This document shows positions 18,530-26,240 of a stretch of DNA of 50,637 nucleotides, one piece after another (positions within the stretch are counted from its first letter, which is position 1; each line of letters opens with the position of its first letter). Below the pieces are notes generated by a model that saw nothing but the letters and a program-made list of their open reading frames with translations, was not told the origin of the DNA and made no database searches. This DNA is from Phycisphaerales bacterium (GTDB lineage Bacteria; Planctomycetota; Phycisphaerae; Phycisphaerales; UBA1924), in the NCBI GenBank assembly GCA_013360675.1, contig JABWBB010000016.1:1-50637 (forward strand), written 5' to 3'. The position numbers were made by a program, and so were the translations under genes.

Positions 18530-21226
18530 TTAGCAGCCCCCGGCGTTCCAGGCGGCGAAGAAGAGCGTAGCGTCAGCGTCGTCGGGTGTGCCGCCCGAAC
18601 CGTTCGCGTCCGCGCACGCATCGCCCGCGTTCCACGCCGCGAAGAAATCGGTGACGTCCGCGTCGTCGGGCGTGCCGCCCGAGCCGTTGAAATCCGCGAT
18701 GCACGCCGGGCAGCCCGTGCCCAGCGGCACACGGATGAGGGCCTGGCCAAGGTCCGTGTCGATCGCGCACCCGCTGGCGCTCGCCGCGCTGCGCAGGCGC
18801 ACCACGCACCAGAGCGCATCGTCGCCCAAGAAGGCCCGGTGTTCGAGGAAGGAGCGGATGAAGACCGCGTCGTCAAAGACGCCATTGGCGTCGAGGTCGA
18901 CGGGATCGTTCTCGCGCGCGATCACACGCGTGCCGTTGAGCACGACCGCCGAGTTGCGCAGCACGTCGGGCTCACTGGTGGTGCCGCCCACCGCGTAATC
19001 CCCCCGCGCGTTGGTCAGCGCGTGGAAGAAGCCCGGCGCCCACAACGCATCACTCCACGCCTCGGTTGAGCCAGGCGTAATTGGCTGTCCCCGCAGCGCG
19101 ACCATCGCGCCGTCGCGCAGCACGAAGTCCGTGCCGTCGCGCGAGGTGCCGATGATCACCGTCACGCCGGCGGCATCGGTGAAGTTGAACGAGAAGGGGT
19201 TGATGTCGGCCGGCGGCGAGAGGAGCCACGGCGTGCTCACGTTTTCCTGCAGGATCACATCCGGCGCGCCGCCCGCGCCCTGCACGATGACGCGATCCAC
19301 GCCGCTGGTGGGCGGGTTGACGGTCGAGGCGTTGATCGCCCCTGCTGCGCTGTAGACAAAGCCCGCCCCATCCGCCGAGAATCCCGTCGAGATCGAGCCA
19401 AGGTCGAAGGACTTGAAGGTGTGGGCGGTTGCGCCGCCGAACCCATCCTGCTGACCCTGGGGCACCGTCAACCCCTTACGCGCCCGCACCAGCAGGCCAT
19501 CGTCAACCACGAGCACCGCGTCGGTCGCGGCGCTGACCCCCTCGCCCGAGAGAGACGAGACAAAGCTGGTGCGGTTGAACGCGTTGATCCCCACCGAGCC
19601 GCGCAGGGCGCCAAAGAAGATCCCCGCGCCAACCCCCGGCGCGGGCGTGATGTCCTCCTGCGCCACCACCTGCACCACCCCGTTCACGACTTTCACAACA
19701 AAGCCGTCTGACACCGTCGACGGCCGCGCATCAAGCCCGCTGAAGGCGTAATTGCCCAGGTTGTTGATCGCCTGCACCGGGTTGAAGACCAGCGGCGGGA
19801 AGTTCCCGCCCACCATGGGCAGCAGCGGGCTGGTGTTCTCCCGCGCCACCACACGCAGCGTGCCGTCCCACACGACCAGCACTGCATCGGTGGCGGTGTC
19901 GGCGATGTCGGTGTCGGCCCACAGGATGAAGCGCGACGCATCGGGGCTCGCGAAGGGCCGCCCCAGCGAGGCGGTGGTGTTCGAGAACCGCGCCCCACCA
20001 AGGCCGGGCACGAGTGAGGTGGGGCTGGTGACCAGCGTCGACAGCACGCCCGTTGCCCGGGCCTGCGTGGGCAGCGCGGCTCCCACGCTCGTCGATGCAA
20101 TCGCCGTGTTGTTTCCGGGCACCGGGTCAGCCTCGAGCAGCGTCGCGTCCACGCGACAGGCGAACGAGCCCGGCGTGGGCGCAAGAACATCCAGCGTGAT
20201 CACGCGATTGGACGACGCACCCATCGCGCCCAGCGTCACGCGCAGCACGCCCCCGCTGAACACGCCCGCGGGCGACGAACCCACAAAGACCCCGCCCGCG
20301 GGAAGCGTCAGAATCGCCTCAACACCGCTGACGGGCAGCGAGCCCGCGTTGGTGATGGTGGCGGTGTAGCGCATCGTGCCGCCCTCAACGATCGTGCAGG
20401 TCGGGGGCGCCGTGATCGCCGCTCGCACGTCGTACACATCAAACCGCAACAGGCCCGGTGCCCAGGTGGCGCCCGAGAAGCCCCGGTCCGCGCCGAAGGC
20501 CGTCTGCGATACCCGCGGCTCATAAGCCTGCGTCGCCAGGTTCCACGTGTACATCCACGAGGTTTCGTCCGCGCACAGAAAGACGCGACCATCGCCCACC
20601 GCGAGCCCATCGATGTCGGTCTCTTCGATCCCCGTCGCCCGCTCCGGATACGGCGCGATCCGGGAGATCGCCCCCGTCGCATACGGCGGCACAACGGTGT
20701 AGATCCCGCGGCCGGCCAGCCCCCCCGCCGTCGCGGTCGAGTCATTCGCCGCGTAGAGACGATCGGTGCCGGCGTCGTAATCGAGCCCGCCAAAGTCGCC
20801 CGCGCTGAACGCGCGGGTGAGCGTGGTGACCGCGGTAGTCGGGTTGATCTCATACAGGGCGGAGGTCGTCGTGCCGTACAGCCGCCTACGCGTTGAGTCC
20901 CATGCCAGCCCGCCCGAGATGCCCAGCACCGCGCCGGTATAGAACCCGACGAAGACGGGCACGTGCGGCGGGTCGTAGTTCAGCCGATAGAGCGCCGGCC
21001 CCGTCGAGATGTAAAAGACGCGCTGCATGTCGTCCGCCGCCAGCCCGCGCACCGCGATCGAAGCGCTGATCGGGGCGGTGTACCCCGGCAGCATGCGGTC
21101 ATAGACCTGGATCGGGATCGAGGCGGAATCCACCCCGACGGCGATCTGGCCGTTCGCAACCGCGGCAATACATGCAAGCAATCCCGCGCACACCGACAGG
21201 CGCACGCCGGGTTGAACATCTCTCAT
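18530..21226 (-). CDS. Large secreted protein with tandem GC-type dockerin C-terminus
   Basis: An 898-residue exported protein (signal peptide MRDVQPGVRLSVCAGLLACIAAVANG). The first 270 residues look like a beta-propeller (repeats such as GLAWDSTRRRLYGTT, GLDYDAGTDRLYAAN, IDGLAVGDGRVFLC). A DUF11-like module follows at about 280-375 (MRYTATITNAGSLPVSGVEAILTLP), then repeats with VLVVWDGTLRVVARE and AVLVVDDGLLVRARKG. The end is a dockerin-like pair, ADFNGSGGTPDDADVTDFF and ADANGSGGTPDDADATLFF, each followed by AAWNAG. Such pairs bind calcium and are thought to tether secreted proteins. Its stop is 8 bases from the tkt stop, on the opposite strand. Confidence 0.85.
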   Translation of the reverse strand: MRDVQPGVRLSVCAGLLACIAAVANGQIAVGVDSASIPIQVYDRMLPGYTAPISASIAVRGLAADDMQRVFYISTGPALYRLNYDPPHVPVFVGFYTGAVLGISGGLAWDSTRRRLYGTTTSALYEINPTTAVTTLTRAFSAGDFGGLDYDAGTDRLYAANDSTATAGGLAGRGIYTVVPPYATGAISRIAPYPERATGIEETDIDGLAVGDGRVFLCADETSWMYTWNLATQAYEPRVSQTAFGADRGFSGATWAPGLLRFDVYDVRAAITAPPTCTIVEGGTMRYTATITNAGSLPVSGVEAILTLPAGGVFVGSSPAGVFSGGVLRVTLGAMGASSNRVITLDVLAPTPGSFACRVDATLLEADPVPGNNTAIASTSVGAALPTQARATGVLSTLVTSPTSLVPGLGGARFSNTTASLGRPFASPDASRFILWADTDIADTATDAVLVVWDGTLRVVARENTSPLLPMVGGNFPPLVFNPVQAINNLGNYAFSGLDARPSTVSDGFVVKVVNGVVQVVAQEDITPAPGVGAGIFFGALRGSVGINAFNRTSFVSSLSGEGVSAATDAVLVVDDGLLVRARKGLTVPQGQQDGFGGATAHTFKSFDLGSISTGFSADGAGFVYSAAGAINASTVNPPTSGVDRVIVQGAGGAPDVILQENVSTPWLLSPPADINPFSFNFTDAAGVTVIIGTSRDGTDFVLRDGAMVALRGQPITPGSTEAWSDALWAPGFFHALTNARGDYAVGGTTSEPDVLRNSAVVLNGTRVIARENDPVDLDANGVFDDAVFIRSFLEHRAFLGDDALWCVVRLRSAASASGCAIDTDLGQALIRVPLGTGCPACIADFNGSGGTPDDADVTDFFAAWNAGDACADANGSGGTPDDADATLFFAAWNAGGC

Positions 21227-21426
21227 TCCGCCTCAACGCTAGCCGCAGGCCCGGAATGCCACAAGAGAAACCGCGGGTCTCGGCGCAAAACCGCGTGCTA
21301 ATTGCGGGCAACCGGCACGCAATCCGCCCCGGGCTACCCCGGGCGCCCGCGAACCGTCGAAGTCTTTCATACATGCAGCCCGACCGTCAGGGAGGGCCCT
21401 CTGCGCCTTCGTTCGTCCACCAAGAA

Positions 21427-21448
21427 AGCCCTCGCTCACGCTCGGGCT
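21427..21448 (-). terminator. Terminator-like hairpin after the pseudopilin gene
   Basis: On the minus strand AGCCC (complement of 21444-21448) and GGGCT (complement of 21427-21431) enclose a 12-base loop and are followed by TTCTT. It lies about 20 bases past the pseudopilin stop codon. The stem is only five pairs, so this is tentative. Confidence 0.35.
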
Positions 21449-21466
21449 GCTTGCGGCGTGTGTCGC

Positions 21467-22549
21467 TCAGTTCGACGAACCCGCCGCGCTGACGATGTCG
21501 TCGAACTCGGCGACGAGGTCGATCGTGGTCGGGCGGCCGCTGGCGTCGGTGTATGGTGCACCCGTACCAGGAGCCTTGAAACTCATGCCGTAGTAGAGCA
21601 GCGGGTTGGCCGACGACCCGGCCGAGGCGGCCAGTCGCCCGCCGCGATCCTTGACCCCGAGATACGCCCCATCCGCACCGGCGGCATGGATCACAACCGA
21701 CCCGCGTCCGCCCGAGGGAAGTATGTTCTGATAGGTCTGCGTCACATCCACCGGCGAGGAGGGATTGCCCAGGAATCCCGCCATGCTGGTGTAGCGCCCG
21801 TTGAAGGAACTGCCCAGGATGCTCTGCGTGGTCTGGTCGACGCCCTTGAGCCCCACGCGATTGCTCTGCAGCAGGCACTGGTTGGCCTTCCAGTAGAAGC
21901 GTGAGAGTGTGGGGCTGGCGGGCGGGCCCGTGTGCTCGCGGGCGAAGTCGGAGACCTGCGCCACAGGCTGGCGCCCGAGCGGATCGGCCTGCCACGCGAG
22001 GATCGGCGTGCCGAAGGAGTCAACCAGTTCAGGTATCTGCTCGACGCCGTTGGCCAGAATCGCACCACCGCCGTCGACCTTGATCCCGCCGGTCTGGCCA
22101 TTCTGCGCCACGAAACTCTTGGCCGGCGGTACGAAATACCCCTTGCCCACGCCGATCAGCGCGGTGTCGACGCGGATCTCTTTGTTCGCGTTGCTCGTGG
22201 GGTTGACGCGGATCGAGTACGTTGCGGGCGCGCCCGCGGCCTCCTGCCATCCCCCCGCCATGTCGAGGATCATGTTCTGCATCGCCGACAACCCACCCTG
22301 GGCTGCGGTCTGGTTTCCCATCTCGGTCGGCGAGAAGACACCCGGCGTGCGCCGCTCGCTCAGTTCAAACGAAGCAACGGCCTGGGTGACCGTCCCCACC
22401 AACTGGCGCGAGGCGGTGATCTTGGCGCTGTTGCGCGCGTAGCCCAGCGCGGGCACGATGATCGAGATAATCACGGTGATCACCATGATCACCACCAGCA
22501 GCTCCACCAGGCTGAAGCCAAGACGCGTCGTTGTGGGTGCCTGTCGCAT
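21467..22549 (-). CDS. Type II secretion/type IV pilus-like pseudopilin
   Basis: The N-terminus carries a prepilin cleavage and methylation motif, RLGFSLVELLVVIMVITVI, with the expected Gly-Phe junction, Glu at +5 and a long hydrophobic helix. The rest of the 360-residue protein is a Gly/Ser/Ala-rich globular domain resembling the planctomycete prepilin-type N-terminal methylation (DUF1559-like) proteins, though I cannot assign it firmly. The ATG at 22549 has AGGAG six bases upstream; a TTG two codons earlier is possible. No secretion or pilus machinery genes are nearby. It is divergent from the phosphatase fusion gene. Confidence 0.82.
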   Translation of the reverse strand: MRQAPTTTRLGFSLVELLVVIMVITVIISIIVPALGYARNSAKITASRQLVGTVTQAVASFELSERRTPGVFSPTEMGNQTAAQGGLSAMQNMILDMAGGWQEAAGAPATYSIRVNPTSNANKEIRVDTALIGVGKGYFVPPAKSFVAQNGQTGGIKVDGGGAILANGVEQIPELVDSFGTPILAWQADPLGRQPVAQVSDFAREHTGPPASPTLSRFYWKANQCLLQSNRVGLKGVDQTTQSILGSSFNGRYTSMAGFLGNPSSPVDVTQTYQNILPSGGRGSVVIHAAGADGAYLGVKDRGGRLAASAGSSANPLLYYGMSFKAPGTGAPYTDASGRPTTIDLVAEFDDIVSAAGSSN

Positions 22550-22779
22550 GTTCAACTCCTGAAATCAAGCGGGTGAAACACCACCCCGGGGCGTGATGCC
22601 CCACACTGTTGTTCGCCCCGAGCGGGCACAGAGTTGCCTCGCCGCGCCACCTTGGGTGCACACGCCGGATCCACAGCATAGCCAACCCCCCGATTCGGGC
22701 ACCCGACCATTCCCACAACAACCCCGACCCGCCCCACTCCGAGTTGAACCCGGAGCCTCCGGGCCGGATACTCAGCCCG

Positions 22780-23910
22780 GTGCCCGAGATCCGAACCACG
22801 TCCATCAACGCCGAGTCCAGCGCAGTGGCCATCACCCACCTCCGCGGGGGGCGGCTGGTGATCCTTCCCACCGACACCCATTACGGCGTTGCCGCCATGG
22901 CGGCCTCCGCCACGGCGATCACGGCCTTGCGCGCCATCCTCAAGGACCCCGCCGCGGTCTTTGCATGGCACGCGCCCGACCGCGAGTCCGTGATCGAAGC
23001 GCTGGGGCTGACACAGCCCCTGCATCGCTGGGCGATCGAACGTCTCGCCCCGGGGCCCGTCCGATTTCTCATTCCGCATCCGCAGCCCGCGTCGGTACGC
23101 CAGCGCCTTGGGCTTGCCGCGGGGGTCATCGATATCGCGGGGCCGCACGGCGTTGAGTTTTCTGTCCGGCTCCCCGACCACGCGGGGTTGCGCGCTGTGC
23201 TGCGCGAATGCTCAGCGCCCGTCGTCATGGCCTCGACCGCTCGTGCCGGGCTTGGCTCAGGCGCGGTGCTCACCCACGATGATGTTGCTCTCGCCGCCGA
23301 ACGCGGCATCGCTCTCTGCCTCGATGACGGCCCCACGCGCCATGCCAAGCCATCGACGGCGATCCGCCTTGGCGCGGCGGGCGGCTGGTCCATCGCCACG
23401 CCGGGCGCGCTCGATGAAGACGCCATCCGGCGACGCCTCGAACGCGTGGTTCTCTTCGTCTGCACCGGCAACACCTGCCGAAGCCCGATGGCCGAGGCCC
23501 TGGCCATCGACGCGTTGTCGGCGGGAATGCCCAGCGGGATCCCGATCCGGGTGATCTCGGCGGGGGTCGCCGCCTCGCGGGGTGCGCCCATGACCGCCGA
23601 GGCCGTCCGGGCGCTCAGCGAGATGGGCGTGGATCCCGGGCGGCATCAATCCCAGCCCCTGACCCACGATCTGGTGGCCCGGGCCGAGGCCATCTACACC
23701 ATGACGGGGGCTCACGCCCGGGCGGTGGAGCAGTTCGACCCCGATGCCGCGCCGCGCACCACCACGCTCGATCCCGACGGGCAGGACGTTCCCGACCCGA
23801 TCGGGCTGGGTTTCGAGGTGTATCGTTCCGCGGCGCGACGCCTGCGCGATTTGGTGCGTCGGCGTCTTGGCGATTTCGATCGTCGCGTCATGCCCGCCGG
23901 AAAGGACTGA
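22780..23910 (+). CDS. YrdC/Sua5-like domain fused to arginine-phosphatase-like LMW phosphatase
   Basis: Residues 15-210 are a YrdC/Sua5-type domain (GGRLVILPTDTHYGVAA at 23-39), the fold that makes threonylcarbamoyl-AMP for tRNA t6A. Its usual Lys-x-Arg substrate motif is replaced by LKDP (54-57), and the Ser-Ala-Asn loop by STARAG (152-157). Residues 222-365 are a low-molecular-weight phosphatase with P-loop CTGNTCRS (228-235) and acid loop DPIG (339-342). Thr232 matches the Thr that marks protein-arginine phosphatases of the YwlE type, where tyrosine phosphatases usually have Ile. The GTG start at 22780 is a judgement; a TTG at 22609 would add an unstructured 57 residues. It is three bases before rpiB. 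Confidence 0.85.
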   Translation: MPEIRTTSINAESSAVAITHLRGGRLVILPTDTHYGVAAMAASATAITALRAILKDPAAVFAWHAPDRESVIEALGLTQPLHRWAIERLAPGPVRFLIPHPQPASVRQRLGLAAGVIDIAGPHGVEFSVRLPDHAGLRAVLRECSAPVVMASTARAGLGSGAVLTHDDVALAAERGIALCLDDGPTRHAKPSTAIRLGAAGGWSIATPGALDEDAIRRRLERVVLFVCTGNTCRSPMAEALAIDALSAGMPSGIPIRVISAGVAASRGAPMTAEAVRALSEMGVDPGRHQSQPLTHDLVARAEAIYTMTGAHARAVEQFDPDAAPRTTTLDPDGQDVPDPIGLGFEVYRSAARRLRDLVRRRLGDFDRRVMPAGKD

Positions 23911-23913
23911 CCC

Positions 23914-24378
23914 ATGAAGATCATGCTCGGGGCCGACCATCGCGGCGAGGCCAGCATCAAGCTCCTCGCCGACCGCCTCAAATCTCTCGGCCACGAGGTG
24001 ACCGTCCAGTCGGATTGCCACGGGGCCACGTGCGACTATCCCGAGCGGGCTTACGGCGTGGCGCAGAGCGTCGCCGCCGGGGATGCCGAGCGGGGCGTGC
24101 TGATCTGCGGCACGGGCATCGGCATGTCGATCGCTGCCAACAAGATCAAGGGCGTCCGGGCGGCGGTGGTGCACGACGAACTGACCGCCCAACTCAGCCG
24201 CAGCCACAACGACGCCAACATCCTGTGCCTGTCGGCGGACCTGCTGGGTCAGCGACTGATCGAGAAGATCGCCGAGATCTGGCTCGCCACCGAGTTCGAA
24301 GGGGGCCGCCACGCCCGCCGCGTACGCAAGATCGGGGCGATCGAGAGCGGCCAGGACCCCGCCGGCGTCAAGGAGTAG
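23914..24378 (+). CDS. rpiB: Ribose-5-phosphate isomerase B
   Basis: Interconverts ribose 5-phosphate and ribulose 5-phosphate. The 154-residue protein shows the RpiB/LacAB fold motifs: LGADHRGEASIKLLADRL at the N-terminus, the phosphate-binding DYPERA, the catalytic-cysteine segment LICGTGIGMSIAANKIKG, and SHNDANILCLSADLLG. Length is normal for the family. It directly follows the YrdC/phosphatase fusion and is probably co-transcribed with it; in Bacillus the homologues ywlC, ywlE and ywlF (rpiB) lie in the same order. Confidence 0.95.
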   Translation: MKIMLGADHRGEASIKLLADRLKSLGHEVTVQSDCHGATCDYPERAYGVAQSVAAGDAERGVLICGTGIGMSIAANKIKGVRAAVVHDELTAQLSRSHNDANILCLSADLLGQRLIEKIAEIWLATEFEGGRHARRVRKIGAIESGQDPAGVKE

Positions 24379-24692
24379 GTCCCCTCCATGGGGTACAACA
24401 ACCGATCACCCCCACAACAGGGTGGTGGGGTGTACCCACGCGAAAACACGGGGGTAGGGCCGAAAAGTAGCAATACCTGCGCCATTCGTGTGGAAAAAGC
24501 GGCCTGTACGGTGTTTACGGGTGGTCCGGCCGTCAATTCTGAGTCACATTGAAGCAGGAAGCGGGACAAGACACCGGGGATTCCTTGTGATGGGGTCTCC
24601 GGGGATATGTATTGGGTTTGGGCCCGGGGTCGGCGTTCGCGCCGATCGCGTGTCCTCAACAGCCGGGCCAGGACGGTCCCGAGCGAGGTGCC
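24379..24692. other. Intergenic region after rpiB with nested inverted repeat
   Basis: A 314-base gap. Outer arms GGGTACA (24391-24397) and TGTACCC (24431-24437) enclose a C-rich/G-rich inner pair (CACCC at 24407-24411, GGGTG at 24420-24424), so a cruciform or terminator stem can form, without a T-tract. A single DnaA-box-like 9-mer (TGTGGAAAA) is at 24489-24497. I see no gene in it. Confidence 0.4.
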
Positions 24693-25334
24693 ATGAGTGC
24701 GCTTTCACGAAAACCCGATGCGCCGCTGCTTGTCGCGGACTGGCAGGCGGACGTCACGCAGCTGCTCGACGAGCACCACCTCGTCGCGTGGTCGGACGTC
24801 GCCCAGCGACGCATGCAGTTCGCCGTCTCGCTCGGACGGTTCCTCGCAATCCAGCGCGACACGGAAGTCTGCGTCTTCTACGGGCGGCACATCCTCGACC
24901 TCGAGAGCTTCTGCTATCAACTCGAGCGGGCCCTGCCGGGGCCGACGCTCGAGCGCCGGATCGACGGGCCGGGGGGCATCGTCTCGCTGCTGCGGTCGCG
25001 GGCGACATGGCGCGGCCGGGCGCAGACGAAGTATCGCTACTACGTCTGGCACGACGCCGACGTGCTGCTGCGGGCCGACCATGTGCTCTTTGGCAAGCTG
25101 GTCGATGCGCTGTCGGGCGTCGCCGCCGAGGCCGAGTTCGTCAGCGACGACGTGCTGATGCTGCATCGGTGTGTCTTTGTCGGGTCGTCGCTGCTCGACG
25201 TCTACGCCGAGGACACGCGCGGGCAGTTCCAGGCCTGGGCCCGCGACGACCTGGGCGAGCCCTTCTGGCAGGTGGTCACGGGCATCGATCGCCCGGCATT
25301 CATGCGATACCGGATCGACGTTCTGGGCGTCTGA
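24693..25334 (+). CDS. Uncharacterised cytoplasmic protein
   Basis: A 213-residue soluble protein of no family I recognise. The ATG at 24693 follows GAGG at a short distance, and the frame is well separated from its neighbours. It has no signal peptide or membrane segment. Visible features are an aromatic-rich block (VCVFYGRHILDLESFCYQLER), a basic-aromatic segment (GRAQTKYRYYVWHDADVLL) and a C-terminus of FMRYRIDVLGV. Codon usage matches the surrounding GC-rich genes. A good intrinsic terminator follows, so it is probably transcribed alone. Confidence 0.75.
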   Translation: MSALSRKPDAPLLVADWQADVTQLLDEHHLVAWSDVAQRRMQFAVSLGRFLAIQRDTEVCVFYGRHILDLESFCYQLERALPGPTLERRIDGPGGIVSLLRSRATWRGRAQTKYRYYVWHDADVLLRADHVLFGKLVDALSGVAAEAEFVSDDVLMLHRCVFVGSSLLDVYAEDTRGQFQAWARDDLGEPFWQVVTGIDRPAFMRYRIDVLGV

Positions 25335-25364
25335 CGCCCGAACCACGAGCCGAGAGAGAGAGAT

Positions 25365-25412
25365 GGCCGCGCCGCCGGGTTAACGCCCGCGTACGCGGCC
25401 TTTCTCGTTTTT
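25365..25412 (+). terminator. Rho-independent terminator
   Basis: GGCCGCG (25365-25371) pairs with CGCGGCC (25394-25400), extended by flanking GAGA and TCTC, and is followed by TTTCTCGTTTTT. It lies about 30 bases after the stop codon at 25334. Confidence 0.75.
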
Positions 25413-25447
25413 GACGTCATAGGACAGGACGCAACCCGCTTCTCTGC

Positions 25448-25536
25448 GTGCCACTGGCAAGTCCTCTTGCCAGTGTCCGCTCCACGTTTACACGGCCGAT
25501 CGAAGACACTGGCAAGCCGAGCCTTGCCAGTGGCAC
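25448..25536. repeat. Double-hairpin palindromic element, copy A
   Basis: An 89-bp element with terminal inverted repeats GTGCCACTGGCAAG and CTTGCCAGTGGCAC. Each end also folds on itself: CACTGGCAAG pairs with CTTGCCAGTG inside the left half (25452-25474) and again inside the right half, so it can form two hairpins or one long stem. A central spacer of about 30 bases contains TCGAAGA. Copy B at 26118 has the same organisation and orientation and differs at a handful of positions. It resembles REP/BIME or MITE-like extragenic elements. Confidence 0.8.
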
Positions 25537-25619
25537 GCTAAGAAGAGGATCTGGCATGAGCCGCCGCCGCTCGTGTTGTCTTCGCATCGGTCGGCGCGAA
25601 TCCTCGGTACGCTCGTGGA

Positions 25620-26105
25620 ATGAGCCAGCCCCCACCAGCCGACCCCGCGCTCGCCCTCTATCTCGCCGAGCGGGACATTCCCTGCCCCAACCCCGCGTGC
25701 GGCTTCAACCTCCGCGGGCTCGCCGGCAGTGCCTGCCCCGAGTGCGGGCACGAACTGCAGATCGGATTGCGGGGGCCGGGCGAACTTTTTCGCGTTCGCG
25801 TGTGGGTCTATGCGCTGGCGCTGAGCACGACCGTCGTCTCGCTTCTTTGCTTTGGATTCACAGTTACCAACGGCTTATGGCGCGGCTTTGGCAGAAATGA
25901 CGGAGGCGTAGCGGCTCTGTTTTACACGTGGAGCGTGGCATCTACCGCCTATTGCATCAGCATCTGGGGTGCGTTCGTGACTAGGGCGATCTGTCGGCCC
26001 GCTTTCCCGCTCTCTTGGCTGTTCGTCTTGTTTGCCGGAGCCGTCGTCGTGCAGCAGGCACTCATCTTCCTATTTATGTTGTTTATGATACATATGCATA
26101 GGTAA
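25620..26105 (+). CDS. Zinc-ribbon multi-pass membrane protein
   Basis: A 161-residue protein. The N-terminus carries a zinc ribbon, CPNPACGFNLRGLAGSACPEC (residues 22-42), with two Cys pairs. It is followed by three or four hydrophobic segments (about 60-82, 93-118 and 128-157) ending in a Met/Phe-rich helix. The ribbon is probably cytoplasmic and the rest in the inner membrane. Function is unknown. The 3' half (from about 25850) is noticeably poorer in G and C than the neighbouring genes. The gene is bracketed by the two palindromic elements A and B, which may have moved with it. Confidence 0.8.
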   Translation: MSQPPPADPALALYLAERDIPCPNPACGFNLRGLAGSACPECGHELQIGLRGPGELFRVRVWVYALALSTTVVSLLCFGFTVTNGLWRGFGRNDGGVAALFYTWSVASTAYCISIWGAFVTRAICRPAFPLSWLFVLFAGAVVVQQALIFLFMLFMIHMHR

Positions 26106-26117
26106 CACGCGTCCTCG

Positions 26118-26204
26118 GTGCCACTGGCAAGTCTTCTTGCCAGTGTCTGCTCCACGGTTACGCGGCCAATCGAAGACACTGGCAAGAAGACTTGCCAGTG
26201 GCAC
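26118..26204. repeat. Double-hairpin palindromic element, copy B
   Basis: An 87-bp relative of copy A starting 13 bases after the membrane-protein stop codon. The right hairpin of B, with its flank (26191-26213), is the exact reverse complement of the left end of A with its flank (25439-25461), 23 of 23 bases. The pair therefore forms a perfect outer inverted repeat around the intervening gene. It could also act as a transcription terminator for that gene. Confidence 0.8.
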
Positions 26205-26240
26205 GCAGAGAAGAGGATCGGACGCAACCCGCGCCCCCTC

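Noticed and set aside
24489..24497. Isolated DnaA-box-like 9-mer (TGTGGAAAA) as a second origin or control site
   Set aside because: A single relaxed match in over 50 kb is expected by chance, and there is no AT-rich zone or second box.
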